From NCBI GenBank assembly GCA_016934265.1, contig JAFGTF010000035.1, forward strand, positions 1 through 45,931: DNA of 45,931 bases, given 5' to 3'. The position numbers and the translations under genes are program-made. The notes beneath the pieces were generated by a model. It did not search any database, was not told the origin of the DNA, and saw nothing but the letters and a program-made list of their open reading frames with translations. This document shows positions 1 through 8,130 of this stretch, in pieces (the stretch's first letter is position 1; each line of letters opens with the position of its first letter). The stretch comes from Spirochaetota bacterium. Lineage in GTDB: Bacteria > Spirochaetota > B62-G9 > DRHN01.

Positions 1-90
1 CGACCCCCCGAAATGGTGCGCCTTCCCGTATGAAAACATCTCGATGAGCTTCCTCCGTATCGTCCACGCGGTCCGCTCTAGATCTTCCAT
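1..90 (-). CDS. Transketolase, N-terminal subunit (5' end only; runs off the left edge)
   Basis: Only the first 30 codons are inside the window. They read MEDLERTAWTIRRKLIEM, then FSYGKAHHFGGS, matching the start of split transketolases, where an xIRxxxLEM helix precedes the thiamine-diphosphate-site segment xxGHxGGS. In this family the subunit works with a separate C-terminal subunit to move two-carbon ketol units between sugars. I chose the ATG at 90 because an AAAGGA motif lies 8 bases upstream of it. An in-frame ATG at 118 has no ribosome-binding site. It follows the sugar ABC genes in the same direction, with a LacI-type operator 50 bases upstream, so it is probably part of the same sugar regulon. 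Family assignment is fairly firm; which sugar it serves is unknown. Confidence 0.72.
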   Translation of the reverse strand, partial: MEDLERTAWTIRRKLIEMFSYGKAHHFGGS

Positions 91-139
91 CGTCGCTTTC
101 CTTTCCATAACTACCAACCCATGGTGTCAATTACGGCAA

Positions 140-153
140 CTAAAACGATTTAG
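140..153. promoter_or_regulatory. Putative LacI/GalR-type operator upstream of the transketolase gene
   Basis: CTAAAACGATTTAG is a near-perfect 14-base palindrome with a central CG, the usual pattern of LacI-family operators. It lies about 50 bases upstream of the transketolase start. It shares the TAAAACG half-site with two sites around 2963 and 3101. No LacI-family gene is present in the window, so the cognate regulator is inferred. Confidence 0.45.
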
Positions 154-242
154 TATTTCGTGTACATATATAACAAGTATCCCGCCGCCCATGAACAACT
201 GTATTGAATATTTCCTGGCCTATACCGTCAATCTGCGCCTTA

Positions 243-1415
243 TCATTCACTCTTTTTCGTCGAAATATCCGCGCATACAACAAAGATCAGTATCAATCCC
301 TTCGCCACGTACTGCCAATAATATTCCATATTCATCAGGCTCATACCGTTGTCGATACTCGCCATGACAAGCGCCCCGCATATTGCCCCGGGTATCGAGC
401 CGATGCCTCCCATCAAGCTCGCACCCCCCAGCACACACGCCGCTATTGTATCCATCTCCATCATGTTTCCCGCGCTGCTCGTTGCAGCATTAAGACGCGC
501 GGTCAGTATTATTCCCACAATGGAACACAAAAATCCTACCAGGACGAATACAAAGAGGGTTACCTTCCTTGTATTGATACCGGAAAGCCGGGTCGCCTCT
601 CTGTTGCCGCCGACTGCATACACTGAACGTCCGAACTTCGTCTTCGTTGAGATGAAATGCACGACAACCGCCAGTCCGATCAGGATAAGGACAGGAGTCG
701 GAACACCGCCGTACAGGTTCATTATGGTTACAAACCCGACAAAAAGAATACTAATTAAGATGACTTTAAGTAGATCAACATACGCCGCGGCAAGCTTGAG
801 ATTATACTTCTTTCTCGATCCCCTGCCTGCAATGGTTCTGTATATTATGAAAATAATCGCCAAAGCCGCAATAACCCATCCGACTGTATGGGAAAGATAG
901 GATTGGCCGATGAGCTTGAACTCATCGATCATCGGACCGATCATTACGCTCTTCGTCATCCCGAGAATAACTCCCCGGAAGATCATCAACCCCGCAAGCG
1001 TTACGATAAATGAAGGTACCCGCATATATGCAATCCAAAACCCCTGCCAGAAACCTATTACGATCCCAATAAGGATGGTGACGATTAGTGTTGGAAGAAA
1101 CGCCCACTTATACCACACCTGTAAAATTCCTGCAACCGTTCCACATAATCCGAGCACGGATCCGACGGAAAGGTCGATGTTCCCGGAAATAATCACAAGT
1201 ACCATGCCGAGCGAAAGTATGGCGATCATCGATGTCTGCCTGAAGAGCATGGCGAGGTTACGCGGTGTGAGAAATGTACCGCCTGTAAGAATAAAAAGAA
1301 TAACCCAAATCCCTATAAGTGCGAAGACCATGGTATACGCCATGATGTTCGACCTGAACGCTGCAGGCAACATTCCCCTCTTCTTTTCCTGTACGTCGCT
1401 GTTGTCTACAGGCAT
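243..1415 (-). CDS. Sugar ABC transporter permease (CUT2; RbsC/XylH type)
   Basis: This is a 390-residue inner-membrane permease of the ribose/xylose/galactose (CUT2) family. Evidence is a run of hydrophobic helices and the family signatures GNIDLSVGSVLGL near the N-terminal third and YAVGGNREATRLSGI, the cytoplasmic loop that contacts the ATPase. The C-terminal region carries LGGASLMGGIGSIPGAICGAL, also typical. I chose the ATG at 1415 because GGAGGAG lies 6 bases upstream, inside the last codons of the ATPase gene. Longer starts overlap that gene and add an arginine-rich tail without family similarity. It begins two bases after the ATPase stop, so the two are co-translated. No binding-protein gene sits beside it; that component is presumably outside the window. 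Substrate cannot be read from sequence. Confidence 0.9.
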   Translation of the reverse strand: MPVDNSDVQEKKRGMLPAAFRSNIMAYTMVFALIGIWVILFILTGGTFLTPRNLAMLFRQTSMIAILSLGMVLVIISGNIDLSVGSVLGLCGTVAGILQVWYKWAFLPTLIVTILIGIVIGFWQGFWIAYMRVPSFIVTLAGLMIFRGVILGMTKSVMIGPMIDEFKLIGQSYLSHTVGWVIAALAIIFIIYRTIAGRGSRKKYNLKLAAAYVDLLKVILISILFVGFVTIMNLYGGVPTPVLILIGLAVVVHFISTKTKFGRSVYAVGGNREATRLSGINTRKVTLFVFVLVGFLCSIVGIILTARLNAATSSAGNMMEMDTIAACVLGGASLMGGIGSIPGAICGALVMASIDNGMSLMNMEYYWQYVAKGLILIFVVCADISTKKSE

Positions 1416-1416
1416 A

Positions 1417-2934
1417 CTATTCTCCTCCAGTCGCATAGTACATAATCTTCTCCTGCGTCGCCTCTCCATACAGAAACTCGCCTGAAAACCTGCCCGCATG
1501 CATCACGAGTATCCTGTCGCTCATTCCGAGTATCTCCGGCAGTTCGGAAGAAATCATCATTATTGCAACCCCCTGATCCACCAATTTGTTCATGAGGTTG
1601 TAGATCTCGTATTTCGCGCCGACGTCTATTCCCCTGGTGGGCTCGTCCAGGAACAGTATATCGGGTGAGGTCATCAGCCATTTTCCGAGAACGACCTTTT
1701 GCTGGTTGCCGCCGCTCAAGCTGCTTACCTTTGAATCGAGGCTTCTCACCTTGATGTCCAGATCCTTGACGTATTCTCCGGTTAAATAAAATTCTTTGCT
1801 GCTGTTGATTCTTCCAAAATCGCAAATTCTGTCCAGGCTCGCAAGCGTCATATTCGAGGAGACGGATTGATTGATAATCAATCCGTACCGCTTCCTGTCC
1901 TCGGAGAGAAGCCCCATCCCGCTCACGATTGCGTCGCGCGGCTCATGTATTTCGACCGCTTTTCCATGTACGAGTACGCTGCCGTTTTTCTTTCCCCCGA
2001 ACGCGCCGAAGATACTTGAAACGAGCTCTGTACGCCCCGCGCCCATAAGTCCGAATACACCCACAATCTCACCCTTTCTGAGCGAGAGGGAGACATTTTC
2101 AATGATCGCTATATCCTGATACTCGGTGTCATATACGGTAAAGTTACGTAGCTCGAACACCACCTCTTTCGGTGAATGCTCTTTCTTCGGGAATCGCTCC
2201 TCCAGCTCCCGTCCCACCATCAGGGAGACGACCTTCGGTTCATCCACCTCATTCAACTTGTGAGTCGCGATCGATTTCCCGTCCCTAAGTACGGTGATAC
2301 TGTCAGCTATCCGGAACATCTCGTTCAGTTTATGAGAGATATAGATACAGGTGATACCCTTGTTCTTCAAATCATGTAGTATCTTCATCAACAACTCGAT
2401 CTCGTGCTCGGTTAGTGCCGCCGTGGGTTCGTCTAGTACCAGGATATCCGTCTTCTTGCGAAGCGCCTTCGCGATCTCCACGAGCTGCTGCTGTCCCACA
2501 CCGAGGTCCTTTATCTTGATACCGGGATCGATGTCCAGACCCACATCCTGTAAGAGCTTCCGGGTATCGAAATACAACCTGTTCCAGTCTATCGTACCCA
2601 TTTTCAGGGGTTGTATTCCAAGGAAAATGTTTTCTCCGACATCGAGCTCCTTGATGAGCTCAAGCTCCTGGTATATGATCGAGACCCCCGCCTTCTCTGA
2701 TTCCCTGATACCACCGAATCGCTGTTCCTCTCCGTTTATTACTATCTCGCCTTCATACGATCCATGCGGATATACCCCGCTCAGTATCTTCATGAGGGTG
2801 GACTTTCCCGCGCCGTTTTCACCGCACAGGGCGTGTATTTCACCTCGCTTGACGTTCAGGTTCACATCGTTGAGCGCAATAACTCCCGGAAACCGTTTGG
2901 TAATATTCCGCATTTCAAGAATAAAATCGGCCAT
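1417..2934 (-). CDS. Sugar ABC transporter ATP-binding protein (CUT2; XylG/MglA type, two NBDs)
   Basis: A 505-residue fused duplicate ATPase that powers the permease encoded immediately downstream. The first nucleotide-binding domain has an intact Walker A (GENGAGKST, about residue 40) and Walker B (ILVLDEPTAAL). The second has the degenerate Walker A typical of this family (GLMGAGRTEL, with R for K), the signature LSGGNQQKVVLGKW and Walker B DILFLDEPTRGID. This asymmetry is normal for RbsA/XylG/MglA proteins. Start: ATG at 2934, with a GTG codon directly before it; neither has a strong ribosome-binding site. A TAAAACGTTTTA palindrome lies 30 bases upstream, so the operon is probably repressed by a LacI-type protein when its sugar is absent. 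The gene sits divergently from the DUF1349 gene. Confidence 0.93.
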   Translation of the reverse strand: MADFILEMRNITKRFPGVIALNDVNLNVKRGEIHALCGENGAGKSTLMKILSGVYPHGSYEGEIVINGEEQRFGGIRESEKAGVSIIYQELELIKELDVGENIFLGIQPLKMGTIDWNRLYFDTRKLLQDVGLDIDPGIKIKDLGVGQQQLVEIAKALRKKTDILVLDEPTAALTEHEIELLMKILHDLKNKGITCIYISHKLNEMFRIADSITVLRDGKSIATHKLNEVDEPKVVSLMVGRELEERFPKKEHSPKEVVFELRNFTVYDTEYQDIAIIENVSLSLRKGEIVGVFGLMGAGRTELVSSIFGAFGGKKNGSVLVHGKAVEIHEPRDAIVSGMGLLSEDRKRYGLIINQSVSSNMTLASLDRICDFGRINSSKEFYLTGEYVKDLDIKVRSLDSKVSSLSGGNQQKVVLGKWLMTSPDILFLDEPTRGIDVGAKYEIYNLMNKLVDQGVAIMMISSELPEILGMSDRILVMHAGRFSGEFLYGEATQEKIMYYATGGE

Positions 2935-2962
2935 CACTAAACCAGTTTTTGATTCAATTTGA

Positions 2963-2974
2963 TAAAACGTTTTA
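2963..2974. promoter_or_regulatory. Putative LacI-type operator for the sugar ABC operon
   Basis: TAAAACGTTTTA is a perfect 12-base palindrome with a central CG, 29 bases upstream of the ABC ATPase start. This is the arrangement expected for a LacI/GalR repressor site. Related sites occur at 140-153 and 3101-3112. Confidence 0.55.
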
Positions 2975-3100
2975 CCATTTTAAGAGGTCTCCAAATAGAT
3001 GTCAAGATTTTTCTTGCATCGATAAAGAAAAAATCGTTATAATTGCATTTTATATATCATTTTTAGATTCTCATATTATTTGCTAATTATAATTCTCCTT

Positions 3101-3112
3101 ATAAAACGGTAT
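3101..3112. promoter_or_regulatory. Imperfect third copy of the TAAAACG operator, overlapping the DUF1349 start
   Basis: ATAAAACGGTAT keeps one full half-site (ATAAAACG) and a diverged second half. It overlaps the ATG at 3111. A repressor bound here would block the rightward gene, while the 2963 site would block the leftward operon. The match is weaker than at the other two sites. Confidence 0.35.
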
Positions 3113-3746
3113 GAACATCGATTTTTCAAACGCGACGTGGCGCAACCGACCGAAGTCATCTGAAATAATCGGCAGGTCGGTGAAGATCACCACCGAACCC
3201 GATACCGATCTATGGCAGCGCAGCTACTACGGTTTCAGAAACGATACTGCCCCGGCGCTTCTACTCGACAGTGAGATTAACTTTACATTTACGACAAGAG
3301 CGTCGTTTCATTATCGAGCCAGGTTCGACCAATGTGGGGTGCTCGTATATCTCGACAACGAAAACTGGTTCAAAGCATCCATGGAGTATGAAGATGAGAC
3401 GATATCACGTTTGGGAAGCGTTGTGACCAATTACGGCTACTCGGATTGGGCGACTGTTGATGTACATACCACGACCGTTATGTGGTACCGCCTCAGCCGC
3501 CGGGGGCCCGACTTTCTCGTAGAGTCGTCGCCAGACGGGACGTCGTTCACGCAGATGCGAATATTCCACGTTTTTTTACTCGGTGAAACATCGGCGGAGA
3601 TGGGCATGCTCGATCCGCCGGCGCCGCCCGATCGGCCGGTACGATTCGGCCTGTATGCGTGCAGCCCGTCGAACTCGTCTTTCGAAGCGGTATTCGATAA
3701 TTTTTCATTCGCTGCGTGTGAATGGAAGGCCCACGGCACCGCGTAA
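3111..3746 (+). CDS. DUF1349 (YesU-like) concanavalin-fold protein
   Basis: A 211-residue soluble protein without a signal peptide. The pattern WxRxP near residue 11, the aromatic segment YYGFRNDTAP, DQCGVLVYLDNENWFKASMEYED and the closing FGLYACSPSNSSFEAVFDNFSF match the DUF1349 family. That family has a jelly-roll, laminin-G-like beta fold and is often found in bacterial sugar-degradation loci. The biochemical role of the family is not established; binding or processing of a carbohydrate is usually assumed. It is transcribed divergently from the sugar ABC operon, and LacI-like half-sites lie on both sides of the shared promoter, suggesting co-regulation. The ATG lacks a clear ribosome-binding site, so the start is moderately certain. 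Confidence 0.8.
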   Translation: MNIDFSNATWRNRPKSSEIIGRSVKITTEPDTDLWQRSYYGFRNDTAPALLLDSEINFTFTTRASFHYRARFDQCGVLVYLDNENWFKASMEYEDETISRLGSVVTNYGYSDWATVDVHTTTVMWYRLSRRGPDFLVESSPDGTSFTQMRIFHVFLLGETSAEMGMLDPPAPPDRPVRFGLYACSPSNSSFEAVFDNFSFAACEWKAHGTA

Positions 3747-3923
3747 GAACACGAAAAAAGAGCGCCGCCGAAGCCCTGATGTGGGATCGTACTAGCGAGA
3801 TAGCGCCATATTTCCCGCAATCAACATCGGCATACAACATCCGTACCATCGACGGCTCGTCAATAGAACGGGTGTCGTATTACAACTATCGCTATGGATG
3901 AATACACACTCCGGTCAAACACC

Positions 3924-5267
3924 CTATTTGACGATTATCGGGATATCCATCAGGCGGGCGAACTCCTTCAGCTCATCCGTGATATCGCCGTACACGAGCC
4001 CGTTGTGATGCGGTATCCCGTTTTGCAGCATCGATTCGATAAATTCCATATTACCGCATCTCATTTTTATGAGTAGATTGCTTCCTTTCAACAGCGGTTT
4101 TGTCTCTATCACCTCACCGACCCCTGCATGTATAACGAACATTCCCCGCATCGAGTGCAACCGGCATACCGTCGCCGTCCCTTTTTTCAGGACGGCGGTT
4201 TGAGAGAGGCCGCCGAAATCGAACACATTTTCCAACACCGGCTTCTTTTCGGACAGACTGTACGGCGCGTTTCCACAATGCCACCACAGAATGGCATCGC
4301 GCGCCTTGATTATATTCACGAAATCGGCCCACCACGGCGGACTTTCCGTCAATACATATTGAAGCATGAGCGTCAACGAACCGTCGACATCGCATTCGCA
4401 GGAAGCCATGACGCCTTCGACATTCATTCGCCCGTTGACGGGACAGATCGGCGTCTTGTCGATATCTCTGAGCTCCGGCCAGCAATCGGGGGCGTAGGAC
4501 TGAACGTTGTTTTCGCGTACGTATTTCTTCAATGCGAGATACAGCCTGGAAATTCCCCCTGCTTCTTCGATTCTTTCATCCCGTATATCGAATATCTTTT
4601 TCTGGATCTCCATGTCCTTTTCTACTTCTTTTACATCGACTTCCTTCATACGCTTACTGAGCGTATATAACGAGAGCTTGGTTATTTCCGTACCGAAAAG
4701 TTTCTTGATTGCAAGCTCGTCAAAATCGCTGACCTCGAAACCGTCCGGGCGCATGCCTATAACCGCTATGGTCGCCTCTCTCAGATAGGAGATCGCCCTC
4801 ACCGCTTTGATGAATGTATCAAGCTTCCTCTTCGTCTTCTCGTCATCGATTGTGTCATAAATAAAGGAAAACCGTTTATCGAGGTTGAAAAACAGCGTTC
4901 CCGCCGCCATCAGGCCGATCATGGAGCCCGATACGTTCCTGCTATCCAAGGCCAGCTCGCCTATGCCCCATAATGCAAACGGGCAGTCGAGGTTCCGTAT
5001 GATTTCCGCGGTCAGCTCTCCCGTGCTGAACGTGCCGTTGAACAGGATGACCGCATCGACGCCTTCCGCCCTGAACTTCTTCCACGCCTCCACCGCCTGA
5101 GACCTTTCGAGAACGAATTTACCGCCGTCTACCACGTCGCTTCCGAGGTTTTTCTTTAAATACTCTTTTACATCATCCGCATGTTTCAGCGCAGCCTCCC
5201 TGCCCGAAAGTACGGGGGACACGAGGGTGACGAATCCGATCTTCAGTCTTCGATAGTGTAAAGCCAT
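3924..5267 (-). CDS. L-fucose/L-arabinose isomerase-like protein (FucI-like)
   Basis: A 447-residue cytoplasmic protein related to the L-fucose isomerase-like family, which interconverts aldoses and ketoses using a divalent metal. Visible features are an N-terminal Rossmann-like segment (KIGFVTLVSPVLSGREAA), a middle domain with WPELRDIDKTPICPVNGRMN, and a C-terminal part with LWWHCGNAPYSL and GMFVIHAGVGEV. Histidine and acidic residues there are candidate metal ligands. Length fits this subgroup rather than true FucI (about 590). I chose the ATG at 5267: AAGGAG lies 8 bases upstream, whereas a start at 5405 would overlap a decayed gene. It lies 117 bases downstream of a broken TIM-barrel sugar isomerase and converges with the DUF1349 gene. 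Substrate is unknown. Confidence 0.78.
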   Translation of the reverse strand: MALHYRRLKIGFVTLVSPVLSGREAALKHADDVKEYLKKNLGSDVVDGGKFVLERSQAVEAWKKFRAEGVDAVILFNGTFSTGELTAEIIRNLDCPFALWGIGELALDSRNVSGSMIGLMAAGTLFFNLDKRFSFIYDTIDDEKTKRKLDTFIKAVRAISYLREATIAVIGMRPDGFEVSDFDELAIKKLFGTEITKLSLYTLSKRMKEVDVKEVEKDMEIQKKIFDIRDERIEEAGGISRLYLALKKYVRENNVQSYAPDCWPELRDIDKTPICPVNGRMNVEGVMASCECDVDGSLTLMLQYVLTESPPWWADFVNIIKARDAILWWHCGNAPYSLSEKKPVLENVFDFGGLSQTAVLKKGTATVCRLHSMRGMFVIHAGVGEVIETKPLLKGSNLLIKMRCGNMEFIESMLQNGIPHHNGLVYGDITDELKEFARLMDIPIIVK

Positions 5268-5383
5268 ATGCGATACTCCTTTGAAAAAAATCGGTTGCCG
5301 TATAAACCGATAAGATCCTCTATAATGTCCTTCCGTGATATACTTATATGCATTCCTCCTTTTTACAAAATCGAATTCAGAAG

Positions 5384-6018
5384 TTACTTTGCAGCAAATA
5401 TACACTGCCTGCCGGCCTCTATACTACCTCCATTTACATCCTCGTATTCAGGTTCTACTGAAACGACACCACCGTACTTGTCACTGATAAGACTTTTAAG
5501 AGTTCCGCCGTAGTCTATTATGCCCTCGCCGAACGGCACGGGATGATCGGAGCTTGCATGAGCAAAATCCTTCGTATGAATGTGTGAACCAAAACCTCTA
5601 ATGGAATTAAAATCGTCTGGATATGGTTGTACCCCTCTTCTTAAAACATTACCCGGGTCCCAGAGAGCGCCGAGGTTTTTCGAATTGACGATGGATAGTA
5701 TCTTTTTTATCAGTTATCCACTTTCAATATACGTATGCGGGCAATTTTCGAGTATCAGTATTATCCCCGCTTTCTCGGCCCGTTTTACCGGCTCACTAAG
5801 CTTTTCTGCTATCAGTTCGACCACCGGATCATCTTCAAATATTTTCTCTCTTTTAGATCCAAATATCCTGATTTTATCGGTATTAAAACGTCACACAACC
5901 GGATACATTTATCCAAGGCTTTTAGAAGGGAGCTTTTTACTGAAATGCCTGAGCGGGTGTATCGCTTGGAGAATGCACAAGAAATAGGGGTACCGGTAAA
6001 ATCGGAGATTGCCGTTCC
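5384..6018 (-). pseudogene. Decayed sugar phosphate isomerase/epimerase (xylose-isomerase-like TIM barrel)
   Basis: Reading leftward, the final 100 or so codons are clean and diagnostic: NLGALWDPGNV, HIHTKDF, PVPFGEGIIDYGG, and VVSVEPEYED before the stop at 5384-5386. These match the C-terminal half of AP_endonuc_2-type sugar isomerases, with conserved metal-site Asp, His and Glu. Upstream, the sequence LENCPHTYIESG runs into an in-frame TAA (5714-5716). About 55 codons further up, the frame changes near 5880 between CIRLCDVL and TDKIRIFGSKRE. Before about 6018 similarity fades and the N-terminal third is not recognisable. At least two independent lesions make a sequencing error unlikely to explain everything. 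The gene probably once formed an operon with the FucI-like gene downstream. Confidence 0.75.
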
Positions 6019-6157
6019 GGCTGATTTTACGTTTTATTCATCCCTCGGTGATCGCGGGCACCTGCGGCGACCGCATTCCTACGCGCACCGTGCCGTATAT
6101 CTAGACTGCATCAACCTCCAGTCAGCCTGCGGGAAAACCCGTTTTCTTCTCGTTGTT

Positions 6158-7402
6158 TCACGGACAGTTGATGAAGCCTTGTGCCCAGAGGCACCCCCCA
6201 CATGTCGGAAGCGTATTACCGAAGCAGTCCTCTTCATTACCGTCCGCCAGTTCGCAGCTGTTGCACAGTGTACACGGTGAAAATTCGAACGATTCCAGCT
6301 TCGCCCTCATTTCCATGTATCCGGGATCGTTCCAGATATCACGCAGGCTTCTTGTCCGAATATTCCCGAATGAATAGGCGCTGATTTTCCTGACCCTGTC
6401 TTCGAGATAGCTTTCATGCGTGTACATCAGGGGAATACAGGGACTGACCTCCCCGTCCCAGCGGACACTGACGCTCGCCTTCGCGATAAACGGGCATTTG
6501 TCCGGAGGCCACAGCAGTTCGAACCCCTGCAGGCAGGACCCGTAGTATCCGCGCACGAGCTTCCCTACGGCCTCCATAGTGTCGGCGGTACCGTCCATAC
6601 GCGGTATAGTGACCGAGATCAGGCCTCTGAAAACATCGTACATCGATCGGCCGTACAGAATTTCATCCTTGCAATCGGAGGTGTACGGAAGCACGTTGCT
6701 GACGGATATTTTTTTAACTCCCATGCCAAAGGCCATCTCGACCACGCGCGGGAGCTGAGAGATGTTCCTTTTCATTGCGACGAACGATATCCCGAGCTCC
6801 GGAACGTCACGACGGCTTTCGTATTTCATCAACCGTATCATCTCGAGGTTTTTCACGATGTTCTCGAACTCGTTTCCAAGCCGTACATCCGCATAACTCT
6901 CTTTAGACGCCCCGTCTATTGAAACCCACAGCATGTCGAGACCGGTATCTATCAGACTTCTGGAACGGTCTTCGGAGAGCATGGTGCCGTTCGTTATGAG
7001 CTCAACCCGTGCACCGAGTGCTTTCGCTCTTTGTATCATCCCGTCAAGGTCCGGGTGCAACAGAGGCTCGCCGAGCCCTCCGAAGAAAAGCACCGGCCGC
7101 GGGCCGTCAGGCCGCAGGCATTCCTCGCCGATGCCCTCCAAAACACGCGCATACGTATCGGTTGCCATCATTCCCTCCGGCTCCTCCCAGGCGTTTCGCA
7201 TGCACGTGCCGCACTGCATATTGCACCCGTTCGTGGGTTCGACATATACCTTCCTTAGGCAGGATACCGGCCTGTACAGTACCGCCCTGTCTGGCAGCTC
7301 GTCTATTTTCACCCTCTCGCCGGGATTTAGCCCGTATTTTTGTCTGAACTCTTCAGGGACAGCAATATGCCCCTCGTCTGTAACGTAGCCGAACGTCGAC
7401 AT
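6158..7402 (-). CDS. AbrB-like N-terminus fused to a radical SAM/SPASM enzyme
   Basis: A 414-residue iron-sulfur protein. Residues 1-45 (GYVTDEGHIAVPEEFRQKYG) resemble the swapped-hairpin AbrB/MazE DNA-binding fold. They are followed by a radical SAM core with the CxxxCxxC motif Cys60-Cys64-Cys67, the GGxGEPLLHP motif binding SAM, and LITNGTML. The C-terminus has a SPASM-like cysteine cluster (CTLCNSC, later CFGN, then CGGC), which would bind auxiliary Fe-S clusters. SPASM enzymes usually modify peptides or proteins. The architecture is reminiscent of maturases that accompany tungsten-dependent aldehyde:ferredoxin oxidoreductases, but no such oxidoreductase lies in the window. Start at 7402 is supported by GGAGGAG upstream. 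The gene is likely transcribed alone; its target is unknown. Confidence 0.85.
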   Translation of the reverse strand: MSTFGYVTDEGHIAVPEEFRQKYGLNPGERVKIDELPDRAVLYRPVSCLRKVYVEPTNGCNMQCGTCMRNAWEEPEGMMATDTYARVLEGIGEECLRPDGPRPVLFFGGLGEPLLHPDLDGMIQRAKALGARVELITNGTMLSEDRSRSLIDTGLDMLWVSIDGASKESYADVRLGNEFENIVKNLEMIRLMKYESRRDVPELGISFVAMKRNISQLPRVVEMAFGMGVKKISVSNVLPYTSDCKDEILYGRSMYDVFRGLISVTIPRMDGTADTMEAVGKLVRGYYGSCLQGFELLWPPDKCPFIAKASVSVRWDGEVSPCIPLMYTHESYLEDRVRKISAYSFGNIRTRSLRDIWNDPGYMEMRAKLESFEFSPCTLCNSCELADGNEEDCFGNTLPTCGGCLWAQGFINCP

Positions 7403-7505
7403 CGGTATGTTCTCTCCTCCCCTCTCACGCCGCCTGCGCTTTTACCGTATACGACCGTTTTCGTCGCCCCGGCGCCGGTCATCACGGTTTCGCGCCGTGG
7501 TTATG

Positions 7506-7922
7506 TTACAAAGAATAGTGCAGTCCGAACGTATCCTCTATCCAATCCTTTATCTCGTCCCGTACCCGTTGAAACACGGAAAGGACCTGCTCTCGGCTTC
7601 CCTCGGCACTCGAAGGATCATCGAAGCTTGTATGAATGACCTTTTTCCCCGGGAAAAAGGGGCATGTTTCGCGCGCGGCATCGCAAACCGTCACCACGTA
7701 GTCGAACATCATCCCCTCGAACTCCTCCACCGTTTTCGACCGGTGTCCCGAGATATCGATCCCTATCCACCGCATTACCTCGATCGCGTTCGGATTTACC
7801 GAAGTCTTTTCGGTCCCTGCGCTGTATGCAGCATACCTGTCGCCGAAAAGGCTGTTTACGAGCCCCTCAGCCATCTGTGAGCGCGCCGAATTATGCGTGC
7901 ATATAAAGAGTATCTTCTTCAT
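7506..7922 (-). CDS. arsC: Arsenate reductase (thioredoxin-coupled, low-molecular-weight phosphatase family)
   Basis: A 138-residue cytoplasmic enzyme that reduces arsenate to arsenite so that it can be exported. The active-site loop CTHNSARS begins at Cys8. Cys80 and Cys87 in VCDAARETC complete the three-cysteine relay of the pI258/Bacillus-type ArsC, regenerated by thioredoxin. The catalytic acid motif DDP follows at about residue 101. I chose the ATG at 7922, which has GAGG upstream and overlaps the stop of the 66-aa gene (ATGA), implying translational coupling. It is the last gene of the arsenic operon starting at 9554, and a thioredoxin-like protein is encoded two genes upstream. Confidence 0.93.
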   Translation of the reverse strand: MKKILFICTHNSARSQMAEGLVNSLFGDRYAAYSAGTEKTSVNPNAIEVMRWIGIDISGHRSKTVEEFEGMMFDYVVTVCDAARETCPFFPGKKVIHTSFDDPSSAEGSREQVLSVFQRVRDEIKDWIEDTFGLHYSL

Positions 7923-8119
7923 ATCGATTTTTCCTCGGGGGTATCCCTCCTCATCTTCCAGCAGCTGGGAAGATCGAGGTTGCACTCCCGAAAGAAACGG
8001 CAAAGGGCGGCTTCTTCACGGTCTCCCTTTGCGGCCAGCAAGAATGTTTTCCCGTATTCATCAGAAGCAATCGCGAAAAACTCCCAGTACGTTTCTTCCC
8101 CTGTTAAAAATTTCCCCAT
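7919..8119 (-). CDS. Small conserved-looking protein of the arsenic operon (66 aa), function unknown
   Basis: I do not recognise a family. The ORF starts 11 bases after the thioredoxin-like gene and its stop codon overlaps the ATG of arsC, so it is embedded in the operon and very probably translated. The product is charged and soluble, with a central segment LLAAKGDREEAALCRFF and two further cysteines in RECNLDLPSCW. No membrane segment or signal peptide is visible. A TTG codon at 8122 is an alternative start. Position between a dithiol protein and arsenate reductase, together with three cysteines, would allow a redox or metal-binding accessory role, but that is a guess. Confidence 0.6.
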   Translation of the reverse strand: MGKFLTGEETYWEFFAIASDEYGKTFLLAAKGDREEAALCRFFRECNLDLPSCWKMRRDTPEEKSI

Positions 8120-8130
8120 CAATGGTTACA

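Noticed and set aside
2961..3110. Possible RNA gene or riboswitch in the divergent sugar promoter
   Set aside because: The sequence is AT-rich promoter DNA with operators; no stable fold or known riboswitch core was visible.
5241..5353. Leftward short ORF (ATG at 5353, about 36 codons) with AGGAGG one base before its start
   Set aside because: The spacing is too short for efficient initiation and the ORF overlaps the FucI-like start in another frame; probably a leftover of the decayed isomerase operon.
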